From the NCBI GenBank assembly GCA_019454045.1, contig SKCR01006518.1, positions 682,001 through 746,000 on the forward strand: a stretch of DNA of 64,000 nucleotides, read 5' to 3'. Positions 31,096-43,234 of this stretch are shown one piece after another (positions within the stretch are counted from its first letter, which is position 1; each line of letters starts with the position of its first letter). The translations under genes and the position numbers were made by a program. A model generated the notes under the pieces. That model worked only from the letters and a program-made list of their open reading frames with translations. It did not search any database and was not told the origin of the DNA. This DNA comes from Zanthoxylum bungeanum. Taxonomy: Eukaryota > Streptophyta > Magnoliopsida > Sapindales > Rutaceae.

Positions 31096-33485
31096 TGTTG
31101 GGGTTGGTGCTCAGAGAGCCAATTCCCGGTTGCATTTCCTTGAAAATACTATTGTAAACGTTTTATTATGAATAAAATAAGCAGTTTTTGTAATATAATA
31201 TATCTTTTAATATGGTAAAGACGTAATAGGCCTTAGGATGATTAGTCATGAGACTGTTGCAAAAGCGTCACAACTGACATTGAGTTGTATCATGACGTTG
31301 TCATTCTCATACGGTTCCTGGTCAAGGTTTACACTACTTGGTCAGTAAAGTAAACCCGTTAAGACCGGTACATGTCGTATACTGGAATATATGATTCCAA
31401 TGGTTTCTCAATGAACCATGAGTCTTGGGGACTCGTATAGACTTGTAGTTGTTTATAGCGGATAAAAATTGAACGACTCACCGAAGATTCTTAATGAATA
31501 GTACACCAACGTGAATAAGAATCTTCTCGGGTTGAGTAGCATTTGTGATTCTTCGACTTGAGATACCACTGTAGGCACATGAGATATCTTCCACACTTAG
31601 ATGGCAGTCAGGTCACCGATATATTTAGATCAGATCTCCTCCTGTTCGTTGGGTGTGGACAGATTCTCAGGGTGTCCTGTGTGTGTCGAGATAGGATCCG
31701 TCAGTTTTGTGTACAGAGTATAGGTAGTCCATATATGATTAGCAATCAGATAAAAACCATGGGTCCGTGGTACACTTTAGAAGTTAGTTCCAAGTGATCT
31801 TTTAGAGATTGCTAATATAGACGTCGACAGGATTGTCCCTATAGAGATTTGACCTTTACATCTATATCTCTGGGATATATCTGAATACCTGTGATGGAGG
31901 AATTATACATTTTCCATGACATCGACCTGTATGATTCAGCGAGTTTATCTGTGGTCGTCATAATTTACGGGTGGGTAAATTATGGACACGAAATTGGATT
32001 TCGTGACGGATATGCATGAATCTAAAGAGTCTCAAAAGTGAAATATACTCGTAGAGCACTAGGGAAACTTTTATGAATAATACTGATTATTTATAAGTCG
32101 TTTAAAGGTTAAATAAAATATACATGCGAAATGACCTAATAGTCATTTCCTAATTTTTGTATATTTACATTTAATGATAGATTTTATCAAATACACATTA
32201 ATTAATTGTCAAATTGAGATATTTGACGAATATCATAAATATATACGTATTTGGATATTTAATGTAAATATAATACATATATTTAAAATATTTGTATTTA
32301 AATAATTATTTAATTATTTAAGTGTTAAATGATTAATTAATTAAAATATAAACATCTTAAAGTTATGATATTTTTGGAAATGCTTTTAGTTACTTTTGTT
32401 GACTTGTTGAAATTCATTAAAGTTGTAATTATTTAAAATACAAGTTGATAAAGTAAGCTTTAATGAAACAAATTGAAATATCTAAATATTTTCCTTTACT
32501 TCAAATTCGGCCAAGCCATTTTTGTGAAGTGTAAATTATTTTGTTTCATTTTTAGCGTTTCATAAGTTCATTAGATACAAAATAAACAAAAAGGAAGTTG
32601 AGAGAAAAGTTTGAAGGCAAAATGAAAATGCTTAGAAATCTTTGGTATTTGTAAGTTTTTCTTTAAAGCTTTCAACATGAAAAATATTTCTAACATGCTT
32701 AAATTCAATATGTGTTGCTTTGATGTTGTCTCGTCTCTTATAGTTTGTGTTTAATTAGTTGTGAACTTGAATGAAAGATGTATGCATGTAAGTAAGCTTG
32801 AAATGGTTTCAAAGGCTTACTTTTGATTATTTGATAATCAAGTTGCTATTCTAGAGTTGTTGAACCACTCCTTGGTGACCTAGAATTGTTCTAGAGGTAT
32901 TTCAAAGTGTTGAGACTTGTTTGGTGTGGTAAAGAATGAATTAAAGTGTTGGATTTTAAAGATTTGGTAATATTGGTCAATTTGATGAAATTATAAAATT
33001 AGGGTTCTTAAGCCCTTCCAAATTTCGGGATTTTCATATATGTGATGTATTATGGAGTGCATATGATGCATATAAATTTTTGGGTTGATTGGATTTGATC
33101 TTGGCATGTTTTGAACAAAAATGGACTAAATTACAATTAACCGAAAATTTGGGGGTGCTCTCGGCAATTGACTAAAATTTGGGGATTTGATTGTAATTTG
33201 ATTTTGATGAGTTGGACTTGTTAAAAATCATCTTATAAATGATTTAGAATCTTCCAAAATTATATTTGATAATTTTAGGACTAAAATGATCAATTTGTAT
33301 AGTTGTGGGGCAATTCAGTAATTACCAAGAAATTTGATTTCTTGTGTAATTTTTCAGAATTTAATAATTGGATAATTAAATAAATATGTTTATTTATTTG
33401 ATCCAAGAAAAATTTTGAAATCAAAAAATTTTGATTTTCCGCGATTCCACTGCGTTACCAGATTTTCGCCATAAAAAACCCTACA
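31096..33485 (+). repeat. 3' LTR of copia F
   Basis: 2390 bp, TGTTGGGG...CCCTACA, uninterrupted. It shows the empty sites of element A (near 32017) and of the 4.6-kb solo LTR (near 32999). No gene. Confidence 0.9.
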
Positions 33486-34133
33486 TGCGAGGCCCATTCA
33501 TTCTCAAGCAATCCTGTCTTTGCTAGTACCCGCATTGACTGTATCTCTATTTCCACTGGTAACACTGCCTCCATCCCGTAAACCAAAGAATAGGGTGTGG
33601 CTCTCGTTGATGTTCTCACCGAAGTTCTATACCCCCACAAGGCGTACGGCAGTTTGTCAGCCCAATCTTTATAAATTTCTGTCATCTTAGCATGTATTTT
33701 CTTTATAGTTTTATTGGCCGCCTCCATCGCCCCATTAGCTTGTGGCTTGTAAGGTGATGATTTGTGATGCCCTATCTCGTACTTCTGCAACATCACCTTT
33801 GTTTCTCCCTGAAATTAGACTTCATTTTTCGTCACTATGTGATGTGGCATTCTGTATCGACATACTATATTACGGGCTATAAACTTGGCCATCTTCTTCG
33901 CCATAACATTACGAAATGACTCGGCTTCCACCCATTTCGAAAAATAGTCTACCACCATTATTATAAAGCGGTGTCCATTTGATGCATGTGGCCTGATTTC
34001 TCCAATCATGTCAATACCCCACACTGAGAAAGGCCATGATTCTGACAGTCCGTGCAATTCCGTAGGCGGTAGATGGTTCAAGTTGTCGTGTGCCTGGCTT
34101 CACCAGCTTTGCGCAGTCAGCTTTCATGGTCGA
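33486..34133 (-). pseudogene. Integrase core of element D
   Basis: On the minus strand the core reads WGIDMIGEI, FSKWVEAESF and CRYRMPHHIVTKNEV, then HHKSSPYKPQANGAMEAANKT and ALWGYRTSVRTSTRATPYSL. Compared with E, the second catalytic Asp (VTDN) is Lys (VTKN) and a stop follows at once. The first Asp and the final Glu remain. The gene is cut at 33486 by copia F and continues at 10375. Dead. Confidence 0.87.
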
Positions 34134-35441
34134 CTAGTAAAATCTCTGTCTCACTATCTTATAAGACAAATTCAATCCATTCATGTGCAGTCCATATACT
34201 CCAGCGTGCACCTCTTCCATAACCTTTTGAGCCTCTTCTTTTCTTAAACATTTCAGCTGGACGCCATTGGCTTGTCTCTTATACAGCTCTCTCATCAAAC
34301 TTATATACTGGGAAGCCAATTTCTGAATGGATATTCTGTCTTTCTTGCCGGCTCCTTCTGGGAATTCTCCATGTTCTAGATACTGCAGAATGTCATAGTA
34401 CCATGGCTTCCCATCGTTGACTTCTATTTTCAAGGTTCTCTCTATCTCATAACTGGGTCTGCTAGCTGTTGTCAGCACAAGGGGTCTCATTACCAGTTTT
34501 TCCGGGCTTTCCCAAGTTGCAGCTAGGGTGGCTAGTGCGTCCACCATTTGGTTCTCTTCTCGTGGCAAGTGCTGGAATTTACAGTCGGGGATAGCCTGTG
34601 CCAACTTCCTGAGATGGAGTAGGTAGGATCTCAACCGGTCTTCCTTCAACTCACATTCCCCTCGCATCTGTCGAACTACCAACATCGAGTCTCCATAAAC
34701 TTCTATGTCCCTAGCTTCTAGGGCTATTAGTGCTTTCAGTCTAAAGACACATGCTTCATATTCGGCCAAGTCGTTGGTTACTCTGAACGTCAACCTTTTG
34801 GCCATAGGTAGGGTGTCTCATTCGGGGGTTATTATCACAATTCCTATTCCAGCTCCTTTGTAATTCACTGCCCCGTCAAAATACATTTTCCACCCCTGAA
34901 TCGTTATGGCCTGAACCTCATCGTCCGTGAATTTGAACTTATATTGATCTCCTTCTATGGGTTGTAATGCCAAGAATTCCGCTACGGCTCGCCCTTTGAT
35001 TACCTTAGAGGTGAGGTATTCTATATCAAACTCCGTCAGCAACACCAACCATCTGCCCAACTTCCCCACCAGTAAAGGTACTGACTGCAAATACTATAGG
35101 GGATTCTCCTTTTCTACCACTTGTATCTTATAGGATTGGAAGTAATGACGCAACTTTCAGGAAGCCCATATCACCGCCAAACCGATCTTTTCCACCTCTT
35201 GATAGCGGGCTTCATACGGAATCATCTTCTTAATGAGGTAGTAGATTGCATGTTCCACCCCTGTCTCATCTTCATGTACTATCATCGCCCCCAGCGCTTT
35301 GGGTTCTATGGCCAAATACAACACCAATGGTTTGCCCAGCCTTGAGGGTTTCAAGACGGGCGGTTTAACTAAGTATTCTTTGATTTTGTCAAAAGCTTCT
35401 TGACATTGCCTATTCCACTCCACAGGTTGTTCCTTCCTCAA
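34134..35441 (-). pseudogene. RNase H, second RNase H and integrase N-terminus of D
   Basis: The minus strand gives the gypsy RNase H (LGKPLVLYLAIEPKALGAMI, then VGKLGRWLVLLTEFDIEYL) and then a second, archaeal-type RNase H. The latter shows YFDGAVNYKGAGIGI, AEYEACVFRLKALIALEARD, VYGDSMLVVRQ and MVDALATLA. The integrase zinc-finger start follows (VHAGVYGLHMNGL). Double RNase H is a hallmark of the Tat lineage. Stops near 34816, 35092 and 35155 break it. Confidence 0.85.
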
Positions 35442-36194
35442 TGGCTTGAAGATGGGCTCACATATTAATGTTCGCTTAGAAATGAATCGACTGATATACT
35501 AGATTTTCCCGAGAAAAGCTCTAACTTCCTTTTCTGTCTTCGGTACGGGCATCTCGGTAATTACCTTGATCTTTTCAGGGTCCACTTCTATCCCTCCCAT
35601 TCTTACCGTATGCCCCAATAACTTCTCAGATGTTACCCCAAACACACACTTCTTAGGGTTGAGTCAGAGGTTGTACTTATCGACCCTTTGAAGGAATTTC
35701 TCCAACACTTCTATATGTCTGGCCCTCGTCTCTGATTTAACCATCATGTCATCCATGTATACCTCAATCTCCTTATGCATCAAGTCGTGGAATAATGTAG
35801 TGGCCATTTGTTGATAAATGGCTCTCGCATTCTTCAGTCAAAACGGCATCACCTTGTAATAATATGTACCCCACTTAGTGACGAAGGCAGCCTTATGCTT
35901 GTCTTCTTTGGCCATGAAGATCTGGTTATATCCTGAGAATCCATCCGCGAATGAGTACATAGCAGATAAAGCTGCGCTATCAACCAACATGTCTATATAG
36001 GGTAGGGGAAAATCATCTTTTGGGCAAGCTTTGTTGAGGTCCCTATAATCCACGTATATTCTGACCTTTCCATCCTTCTTCGGTACCGGCACAATGTCGG
36101 CTAACCACTCAGGGTACTTCACCACCTCTAAGAACCCCACATCTATATGCTTATTGACTTCTTCCCTAACCTTTTCGGCCCATTCTGGCCTCAT
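35442..36194 (-). pseudogene. Reverse transcriptase of element D
   Basis: Minus-strand peptides are MRPEWAEKVREEVNKHIDVG, VDYRDLNKACPKDDFPLPYI and FADGFSGYNQI, then an active site reading YMDD (YVDD in E), and NPKKCVFGV. A stop directly after KVMPF (35838) and others downstream inactivate it. Very similar to the RT of E but with more damage, so D is older. Confidence 0.87.
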
Positions 36195-36690
36195 TCTTCG
36201 GAGCTTCTATTTTACTGGCCTAATGTTCGGATAAGTTGGTATCATGTGCTGGGCAATACCTCTGTCCACTTTTGCATATTTTATTAATATTCTCTCTAAT
36301 TATTTCCGCTCATCAGAGGTAACCTCACTTGCAATTGAAATTTCCTTGAGGTTTTCACATGTACCAAGATTAAATGCATCTATCTTTGTTGAGTCAATGT
36401 CAAATATGCTCATGCCATGCATGTTATGATGCACACTAACAGGAAAAGACTCGAACAAGTAAGCAAAATCAATGTCTTTATTATTAATAAATGCAGGATT
36501 ACAATCAAATAAGTCCGGAAAATAAACATCTTCGTAATTTACAATCTTGTCTTCTTCTGTCTTCTTGCTTTATTCGAGCGTCAGATTCTCCAACTGGAGT
36601 AGTTCTTCTTCCCAATTATCTTCCTCTTTTGCAACTTCCTCTGCCTGTGGTTCTTTGCCCATCACATCCTTGAAGATCTCGAATCCTAGT
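36195..36690 (-). pseudogene. Protease-RT linker of element D (right edge)
   Basis: It aligns with 44005-44520 of E on the minus strand but has no open frame of note. It ends with CTAGT (36686-36690), the left target duplication of element E. The protease side resumes at 51572. Confidence 0.7.
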
Positions 36691-38180
36691 TGTGGGAACA
36701 CAGAAATTGGGCGACGCATGTTGTCCTAGGCTCGCGGCCTAGTTGGGAGTACGGAGTAGCCCGCGGGGGACTAAACCGGAGAATAATAGAGTCGCCACCG
36801 GTGTGAACCGGGAAAATGAGATTTAAGGCCGCACTCACCCCTCGCAAGGGAAGACCTCAAACCGTTAGGTTCGGAATGGTCTATTACTTATGTCACTTGT
36901 AATGAAAGGATTTGTGTAATAATTTAATCAAGCTTAAGTAACACTTATTTCCAAGAGTATTATGCTTCTAAATTCACACATACAAAAATAAAACTTACAC
37001 CTAAATTTACATATATTTCACATCTGAGATTGCATGCTTGAAAGTACATCAAAGTAGCAATGAACATACAACTTCATTGGCATATTGTATTCACGAACAC
37101 AAGCACACATTAACCACACAAGCACATATGTGAGCACTTTTCCAAGTGGTACGTGGAATTGTATCCCAAGTACAGACCGCACTACCGTCCATTCGGAATC
37201 GGCTACGAAATTTATGTCTGGGTTTCCATCCGATATACCACAAGAAATAATACTCAAATGGTATCATGACATGGATATATGAATTGTAATACGTTAAGCC
37301 AAGACTAAGGTAAATGATGCAACAAATGGAATAAACATGTTTTTCATTATGATGCGTACAAAGATAAGAATGACTATATGGGATTTCATAATACATGCAT
37401 AAATGGTATAGTTGGCTTTATGTGAGAGTTGTGAGTGTGTGCGTGAGTGTAAGGTGGCTTGGCGAGAGTGCTGGGTTAGGGCTAATGACGTGAGGAGTTG
37501 TGCTTGTGGTAAGCGGCTTAATAGCAGGCGAATTGCGTGAATTGTTTGTGATTTTTGCGTTAAGGCTACGTGTGAGGCAGGCTGTGAAGGTGTTGGCGTG
37601 GAGCAGTGTTGTGCGTGAAGATAGGCAGGTGGCTTTGAAGGTGTATGTGGCGTGTTGAGGACAGAGCTATGGTGCGTGAATTGAGGCTAATGTGTGTGGG
37701 AGGGCTAGATGGCTTATGTGTGTAGTTTGAGTGCTGATGCGTTAAGGCTACGTGTGAGGCAGTGCGTGATTGGAGGGCTACAGGTCAGGGGGCTTTTATC
37801 GTGAAGGGATAGGTGGCTTGTGTGAAGCGGTGAAAGAAATTTGGCGTGAGGCGGTGTTGTTACGTGGGTGGTGTGGGTGTCGTGAGCTGTGTTGAAGGCT
37901 TGGGGGCGTGTTGAGGCTAGGGGGGCTTTAAGGGAGACCTGTGTTTTGCGTGGATAAAGGAAAGTGCAAGGGCTGAGAATACGGGTACGCCAATGATAGT
38001 AGGTCGAGCCAAGACAGGGATAGACGATGCAATCAATAGATGAAAGACACGACAAATATCGTGGTAAAGGTAGCCTTTTAGGCTTTTCTTCCCCCAAATG
38101 GAGAACCTTTTAATCCAACACAATAATCCCATGTGTCTTTCGTTACAATGAGTACAAAGATAAAGATAACTATATGAAAT

Positions 38181-38510
38181 TTAGTATGTCCGATTGAACG
38201 TATCTTGTATTCAACCGAACACACATCAACCGGCCCGGTAAAGCATCGTGGTAAAGGATTTTAACCCCTCCAAATACGGGACCTTTCATCGCACTTACTA
38301 AGCCCATGCGCTCGATTGAATCATGCATACAAAAAATTAAAAACAATAATATCAAACTTAGTATGCCCGATTGAACATATCTTGCATTCAACCGAACACA
38401 CATCAACCGGCGCGGCAAAGCGTCGTGGTAAATGATTTTAACCCCTCCAAATAGGGGACCTTTCATCGCACTTACTAAGCCCATGCGCTCGATTGAATCA
38501 TGCATAAACA
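38181..38510. repeat. 177-bp tandem duplication in the E LTR
   Basis: Two units begin TTAGTATG at 38181 and 38358 and include CATCGTGGTAAAGGATTTTA-like and CTAAGCCCATGCGCTCGATT words. The other LTR has the same duplication (49579 and 49756). The minus-strand ORF across it simply translates the repeat twice. Confidence 0.85.
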
Positions 38511-39490
38511 AGTAACATGCAGAATTCAAATGACGAAAAATAAATAAACCAAAGCAACATAAAACAAAAGAGGGTGTCGTTTACTCAAGCGGTACGTGGA
38601 GTTGTATCCCGAGTACAGATTATACTACCGTCCATTCGGAATCGGCTATGAAATTTATGTCCGGGTTTCCATCCGATATACCGCGAGAGTTGACACATCT
38701 TTTATTTTATTCCAAGTCCACAACATACAATATTTCATGATACATGCATATTTATCTACTCAAGGGCCACAACATGCATTTTGACATAACAATCATGCGA
38801 ACAATACTCAATGAATAATAAAAATAAAACAGAAAACGAATGTGGAAAATACCCTCAGGTCTAACGTTTTTTGCCGAATTTCGGACTTTCGTTTCGCAGA
38901 GATCGGAAGGGTAAAGCTCCTATACTTCTCTGGTTCACTGGTTTAGCATCTTGGCTCACTGTTTTGCTGCTTTGCTTGCTGTTTGGCCTCCATTTTACTG
39001 CTGTTTCCTCTGTATTTTCTGCACATTGTTCAGGTCACTGTTTTGACGTTTCAACGGACTGTTTTGAGTGTTTTTTTGGGTTTTAAGTGCAGTTTTGTGT
39101 GATTATTTTAAGGATTATAAGTGCAGTTTTTTATGTTACTATTTTAAGGATTTTAGGGGCTGTTTTAAGGGGATTTTGCTGCTATTTTCGGGGGGAGGGG
39201 GGGGAAATGGGCTGCTGTTTGGGGGTACTTTAGCGGCTGTTTGGAGCGTGTTTGGGCTACTGTTTGGGGGTATATTTTCGGTGATGGAGGGCTGCTTTAT
39301 GGGGGAGATTTTCGGTGATGTGTGGGGGTTTATGGGGGCTGCTGTTTTCGGTTATGGGGTGAATGAGATGAAGAGAATAGTTTGTGTTCTTCTTGTTGCT
39401 ATTGCCGTGAGTGGCTAGGGCTTTTTGTGTTGTGACTTGCGTGAGAATTATGTGTATGAGCTAGGGGAGTCATGTCTTGGTTAGGGGTTG

Positions 39491-39498
39491 TTTATATA
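39491..39498 (-). promoter_or_regulatory. TATA box of element E LTR
   Basis: On the minus strand CTCTATATAAACAACC. It is duplicated in the 5' LTR at 50836-50843, where it would drive element transcription. Confidence 0.6.
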
Positions 39499-40217
39499 GA
39501 GAATGGTTAGGGCTTCACCTTGTCTCACAAGGAAGGGATTTGATTTTGTGTTGAGCAAGGAAAGTCAAAGATTGAGGGGGGACAAATTTGGTTTAGATTA
39601 GGAAGTCAATATATGTGATTGGTTAGGATTAGGCATTTAATTTGTTAGATTAGGAAGTCAATATTTTTTTATTTGTTATGATTGATTTTTATTAGGTATA
39701 TCATCTTTTTATTTTAGGTATATAACATATTTGATTTGTTTAAATTAGGCATGATTATATTTTGTGTTTTATTTAATTTGGTAAATGATTTAATTATTAT
39801 TTTATTTAATTACATTATCTAATTAATATTTAACTTAATATTTGATTTAATTTGGGTGTGTATTAGGGTGAATGGGCGTGTGGGCCTTGTTGTGGGCGTG
39901 TGGGCCTTTGGTTGGTGGGTTTAGTTTGTGTGGGCTAGGTGTGTGGGCTTGCAGAGGTTTTAGGTCAAGGCCAAGGGGCTTGCGGGGATTTTGGGCCGAG
40001 GTTAGGTGATTTCCGAGTGTTTTGGGCCGGGAATAATTTTTAAAACGGAAAAGTAACAAGTAACCCGAAGCTAAACCAGCGAACTTAATCCGAATATGAG
40101 TCAATTCTTGACTCCTCCCTTCCGACGTCCGTTTCCCGCGGTTTCCGTGACTTAAAAGGTATTGCCTCCAACTGAGACTCATCATCGGGTTTCACATGCA
40201 AAAATGCAATGCCTACA

Positions 40218-40232
40218 GTCGCCCCCACTTTG
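40218..40232 (-). promoter_or_regulatory. Polypurine tract of element E
   Basis: On the minus strand AAAGTGGGGGCGAC abuts the LTR start TGTAGG, identical to the tract of D. Confidence 0.85.
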
Positions 40233-40309
40233 ATGGGACTTGTGCAGTGTGTGACTTTGAACAATCCTATCAAAGTTATGCAATACATTTTCACTTACCT
40301 GGCTTGTAT

Positions 40310-40790
40310 GTTGCCTCGAGCTGAGTTGGTGCTGCAGTGGACCTCGATCCTGGGACGCATCCCAATAACTGCAACTGACAACGGGGGCACCTCGACCCTG
40401 GGCACCTCGACCCAATACCGTTGACAATAGGGACCTCGCCCTCAATATGATGATGTAGTGGGCACCTCAACCCTGGGATGCATCCCGGAACTACAATCGA
40501 CAATGGGGGCACCTCGACCCTGGGCACCTCGACCCAACACCGCTGAAAATAGAGACCTCGCCCTCAAACTGATGATGTAGTGGGCACCTCGACCCTGGAC
40601 ACATCCCGGAACTACATCCGACCATGGGCACCTCGACTTAACACCGCTGACAATAGGGACCTCGCCCTCAAACTGATGATGATGTGGCGCTTCGCCCCCA
40701 AGCCGATACGGGCTTCGCCGCTTGGGACTTATCCCCAAAAATTATTGATGTGGGCCTCGCCCTCTGGGACTCATCCTCAAAAATGAAACT
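40310..40790. repeat. Tandem repeat array in 3' UTR of element E
   Basis: Three to four degenerate units of roughly 130 bp contain GGGCACCTCGACCCTGGG, the perfect 12-bp palindrome GGGATGCATCCC (variants GGGACGCATCCC), and GGGACCTCGCCCTC. The position matches the unrelated array in D. Several overlapping ORFs here are artefacts of the repeat. Confidence 0.85.
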
Positions 40791-40966
40791 GCGTTGTCGC
40801 TGTTTGGCTCATTTCTGCCGCTTTCTGTTTTCTTCGGACCTGCGAACACAAAACAAAAACAAACACGGAAAGAATACAATGTTACATGTATGCATGAATG
40901 ATTTTCCTACTCTATTGGGTTAGGTCTTCTACCAATTCCCTTGGTGACTGCTCGGTCCTTTCTCCC

Positions 40967-42601
40967 TCAGGCAAAGTACTGTTTCAATCTGTCCACGTTG
41001 ATCGGCTCGGTGAACTTGTTTCCTTCCAAGTCTGATAGTCTCACTGCTCCATTTCCCATTACCTTCTGCACTATGTAAGGTCCTTCCCAGTTAGGTCTGA
41101 ATTTTCCTCTCGGATCTGTCGTCGACGGCCTCGACTGCTTAAGTACCAAATCACCCTTTCTAATCTTGGTGGGGTGTACTTTCTTGTTGAATGCTCGGGC
41201 TAGTCTCTTCTGATACAACTGCATGTGATACAAAGACTTCGTTCTCTTCTCATCCAATAGTGATAACTGATCAAACCTCTGTGCGACCCACTTCTGTTCC
41301 GGTAATTCTGCCTCTGCTAATACCCTCATGGACTGCATTTCCACTTCTACTGGCAATACTGCTTCCATTCCATAGACCAAAGAGTAAGGTGTGGCCCATG
41401 TTGTTGTTCTTACTGATGTTCTGTACCCCCACAAAGCATACGGTAATTTCTCAGCCCAATCTCTGTAATTTTCTGTCATCTTCGCTAAAATCGTCTTTAT
41501 AGTCTTGTTGGCTGCCTCAACTGCCCCATTTGCATGCGGCCTGTACGGTGATGACTTGTGGTGGCCTATCCCGTATCTCTGTAACATTGCCTTCGTCTCT
41601 CCTTGAAACTGAACTCTGTTGTCTGTCACTACATGATTTGGCATACCATACCGACAAATGAGGTTCCGAGCTATAAACTTTGCCATCTGTTTTGCTGTAA
41701 CATTGCGGAATGATTCAGCTTCCACCCACTTCGAGAAGTAATCTACGGCCACTACTATGAAGCGATGCCCATTCGATGCATTCGGTCGAATTTCTCCAAT
41801 CATATCAATTCCCCATGCTGAGAAAGGCCACGGCTCTGACAACCCGTGCAACTCTGTGTGTGGTAAGTGATTCAAATTACCATGTGCTTGACAGTCATGA
41901 CAGTGCTTTACCATCTTCGCGCAGTCTGTTTCCATGGTTGACCAATAAAAACCTTGTCTCACTATCTTGCGGGACAGATTCAACCCGTTCATGTGCGGAC
42001 CACATACCCCGGCGTGTATTTCTTCCATTACATGCTGAGCTTCTTCTTTTCTCAAACCCTTCAACTGAATACCGTTTTCTTGCCTCTTGTACAGTTCCTC
42101 TTTCAAAATCACATACTGGGAAGCTAACTTATGAATGGTTATTCTGTCTTTTCTGTCTGCCCCTTCCGGGAGTTCACCATGTTCCAGATACCTCTGAATG
42201 TCATAATACCAAGGTTTTCCGTCGTCGACCTCAACTTCCAGAATTCTTTCTATCTCATAAACAGGTCTGCTTACTGTTGTCAGTATCAACGGTCTCATCA
42301 CTAACTTTTCTGGATTTTCCCAAGTTGCTGCAAGTGTAGCCAATGCATCTGCCATCTGATTCTCTTCTCTCGGTAAGTGCTGAAACTTACACTCGGGGAT
42401 AACCTGTGCCAACTTTCTGAGGTAAAAAAGGTAAGGTTTCAACTGTTCTTCTTTCAATTCCCATTCTCCTCGCATCTGCTGGACCACCAACATAAAATCT
42501 CCGTAGACTTCCACACTCCCGGCCTTCAAGGCTATCAATGCTGTCAAACCAAAAGCACATGCTTCATACTCGGCCATGTTGTTAGTCACTCTGAATGTCA
42601 A
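40967..42601 (-). CDS. Second RNase H plus integrase of element E
   Basis: An open 544-residue frame on the minus strand. The N-terminus is the archaeal-type RNase H with acidic residues Glu12 (AEYEA), Asp35 (VYGD) and Asp85 (MADALA). The integrase follows, with zinc finger His196/His203/Cys234/Cys237 and catalytic Asp266 (GIDMIG), Asp327 (VTDNRVQF) and Glu362 (VEAANKT). The C-terminus contains RKGDLVLK and GPYIVQKV (GPY/F-type module) and ends VDRLKQYFA. Integrase inserts the element cDNA into host DNA. The true start lies in the upstream frame (YFDGAVNYKGAGIG near 42700), from which a frameshift near 42605 separates it. It is the best-preserved coding part of E. Confidence 0.9.
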   Translation of the reverse strand: MTFRVTNNMAEYEACAFGLTALIALKAGSVEVYGDFMLVVQQMRGEWELKEEQLKPYLFYLRKLAQVIPECKFQHLPREENQMADALATLAATWENPEKLVMRPLILTTVSRPVYEIERILEVEVDDGKPWYYDIQRYLEHGELPEGADRKDRITIHKLASQYVILKEELYKRQENGIQLKGLRKEEAQHVMEEIHAGVCGPHMNGLNLSRKIVRQGFYWSTMETDCAKMVKHCHDCQAHGNLNHLPHTELHGLSEPWPFSAWGIDMIGEIRPNASNGHRFIVVAVDYFSKWVEAESFRNVTAKQMAKFIARNLICRYGMPNHVVTDNRVQFQGETKAMLQRYGIGHHKSSPYRPHANGAVEAANKTIKTILAKMTENYRDWAEKLPYALWGYRTSVRTTTWATPYSLVYGMEAVLPVEVEMQSMRVLAEAELPEQKWVAQRFDQLSLLDEKRTKSLYHMQLYQKRLARAFNKKVHPTKIRKGDLVLKQSRPSTTDPRGKFRPNWEGPYIVQKVMGNGAVRLSDLEGNKFTEPINVDRLKQYFA

Positions 42602-43234
42602 CCTATCTTGGCTAAAGGCAAAGTCTCTCCCTCGGGGGTCACTATCATGATCCCAATTCCGGCTCCCTTGTAATTCACTGCTCCGTCAAAATACATATTC
42701 CATCTCTGAACTGTTATTGGTTGGATCTCTTCATCTGGAAATTCAAACTTGTACTGATCCCCTTCAACAGGTTGCAATGCCAGAAACTCTGCTACTGCTC
42801 GCCCTTTAATCACTTTTGAGGTGAGATACTCAATGTCAAACTCTGTCAGCAATACCAACCATCTGCCCAATTTTCCCACTAGTGAAGGCACCGAATGAAG
42901 ATATTTCAGAGGATTTTCCTTTGCCACTACCTGGATCTTGTAAGGCTGGAAATAATGTCGCAACTTTCTGGAAGCCCATACCACGGCAAGACAATCTTCT
43001 CTACTTCTTGATACCGAGCCTCATACGGGAGCATCTTCTTACTCAGATAGTAAACTGCATGTTCTACCCCTGTCTCATCTGCTTGTACCATCATTGCCCC
43101 TAGTGCTTCTGATTCTATAGCCAAATACAATACCAAAGGTCTGCCCGTCTCAGAGGTTTCAATACAGGAGGCTTTACCAAGTACTCTCTGATTTTTTCGA
43201 AGGCTGTCTGACACTGTTCATTCCATATCACTGG
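42598..43234 (-). pseudogene. RNase H of element E
   Basis: The minus strand shows LVLYLAIESEALGAMMVQAD, YYLSKKMLPYEARYQEVEKI and KLRHYFQPYKI, then VGKLGRWLVLLTEFDIEYL and GRAVAEFLALQP, the connection/RNase H of Ty3/gypsy. It then runs into the second RNase H. It is split over three frames (frameshifts near 43140, 42970 and 42605). Confidence 0.85.

Larger units (their letters stand above)
10376..33485 (+). mobile_element. Ty1/copia element F, with nested inserts
   Basis: LTRs begin TGTTGGGGTTGG at 10376 and 31096 and end in TTACA or CTACA at 25183 and 33485. After removing the two insertions in the 5' LTR, the LTR lengths are 2389 and 2390 bp. The internal region has a degenerate tRNA-Met type primer site, gag, the start of protease, a foreign LTR/gag piece (B), then RT and RNase H. 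Integrase is missing. The flanks are TGAAG and TGCGA, so no perfect target duplication remains. The element sits inside the integrase of D, whose reading frame picks up on the two sides. Confidence 0.88.
36691..40217 (-). repeat. 3' LTR of element E
   Basis: 3527 bp. It contains two copies of a roughly 93-bp block (37148-37240 and 38591-38684), a 24-bp word repeated at about 37557 and 37739, a 177-bp tandem duplication (38181-38510) and a minus-strand TATA box (39491-39498). Relative to the other LTR it has an extra roughly 57 bp of G-rich repeats near 39190-39270. Confidence 0.92.

Noticed and set aside
38170..38529. 119-codon ORF (and its twin at 49568)
   Set aside because: It encodes the same 59-residue phrase twice because it translates a 177-bp tandem duplication in the E LTR.
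41776..42339. 187-codon plus-strand ORF
   Set aside because: Shadow of the minus-strand RNase H/integrase coding sequence of element E.
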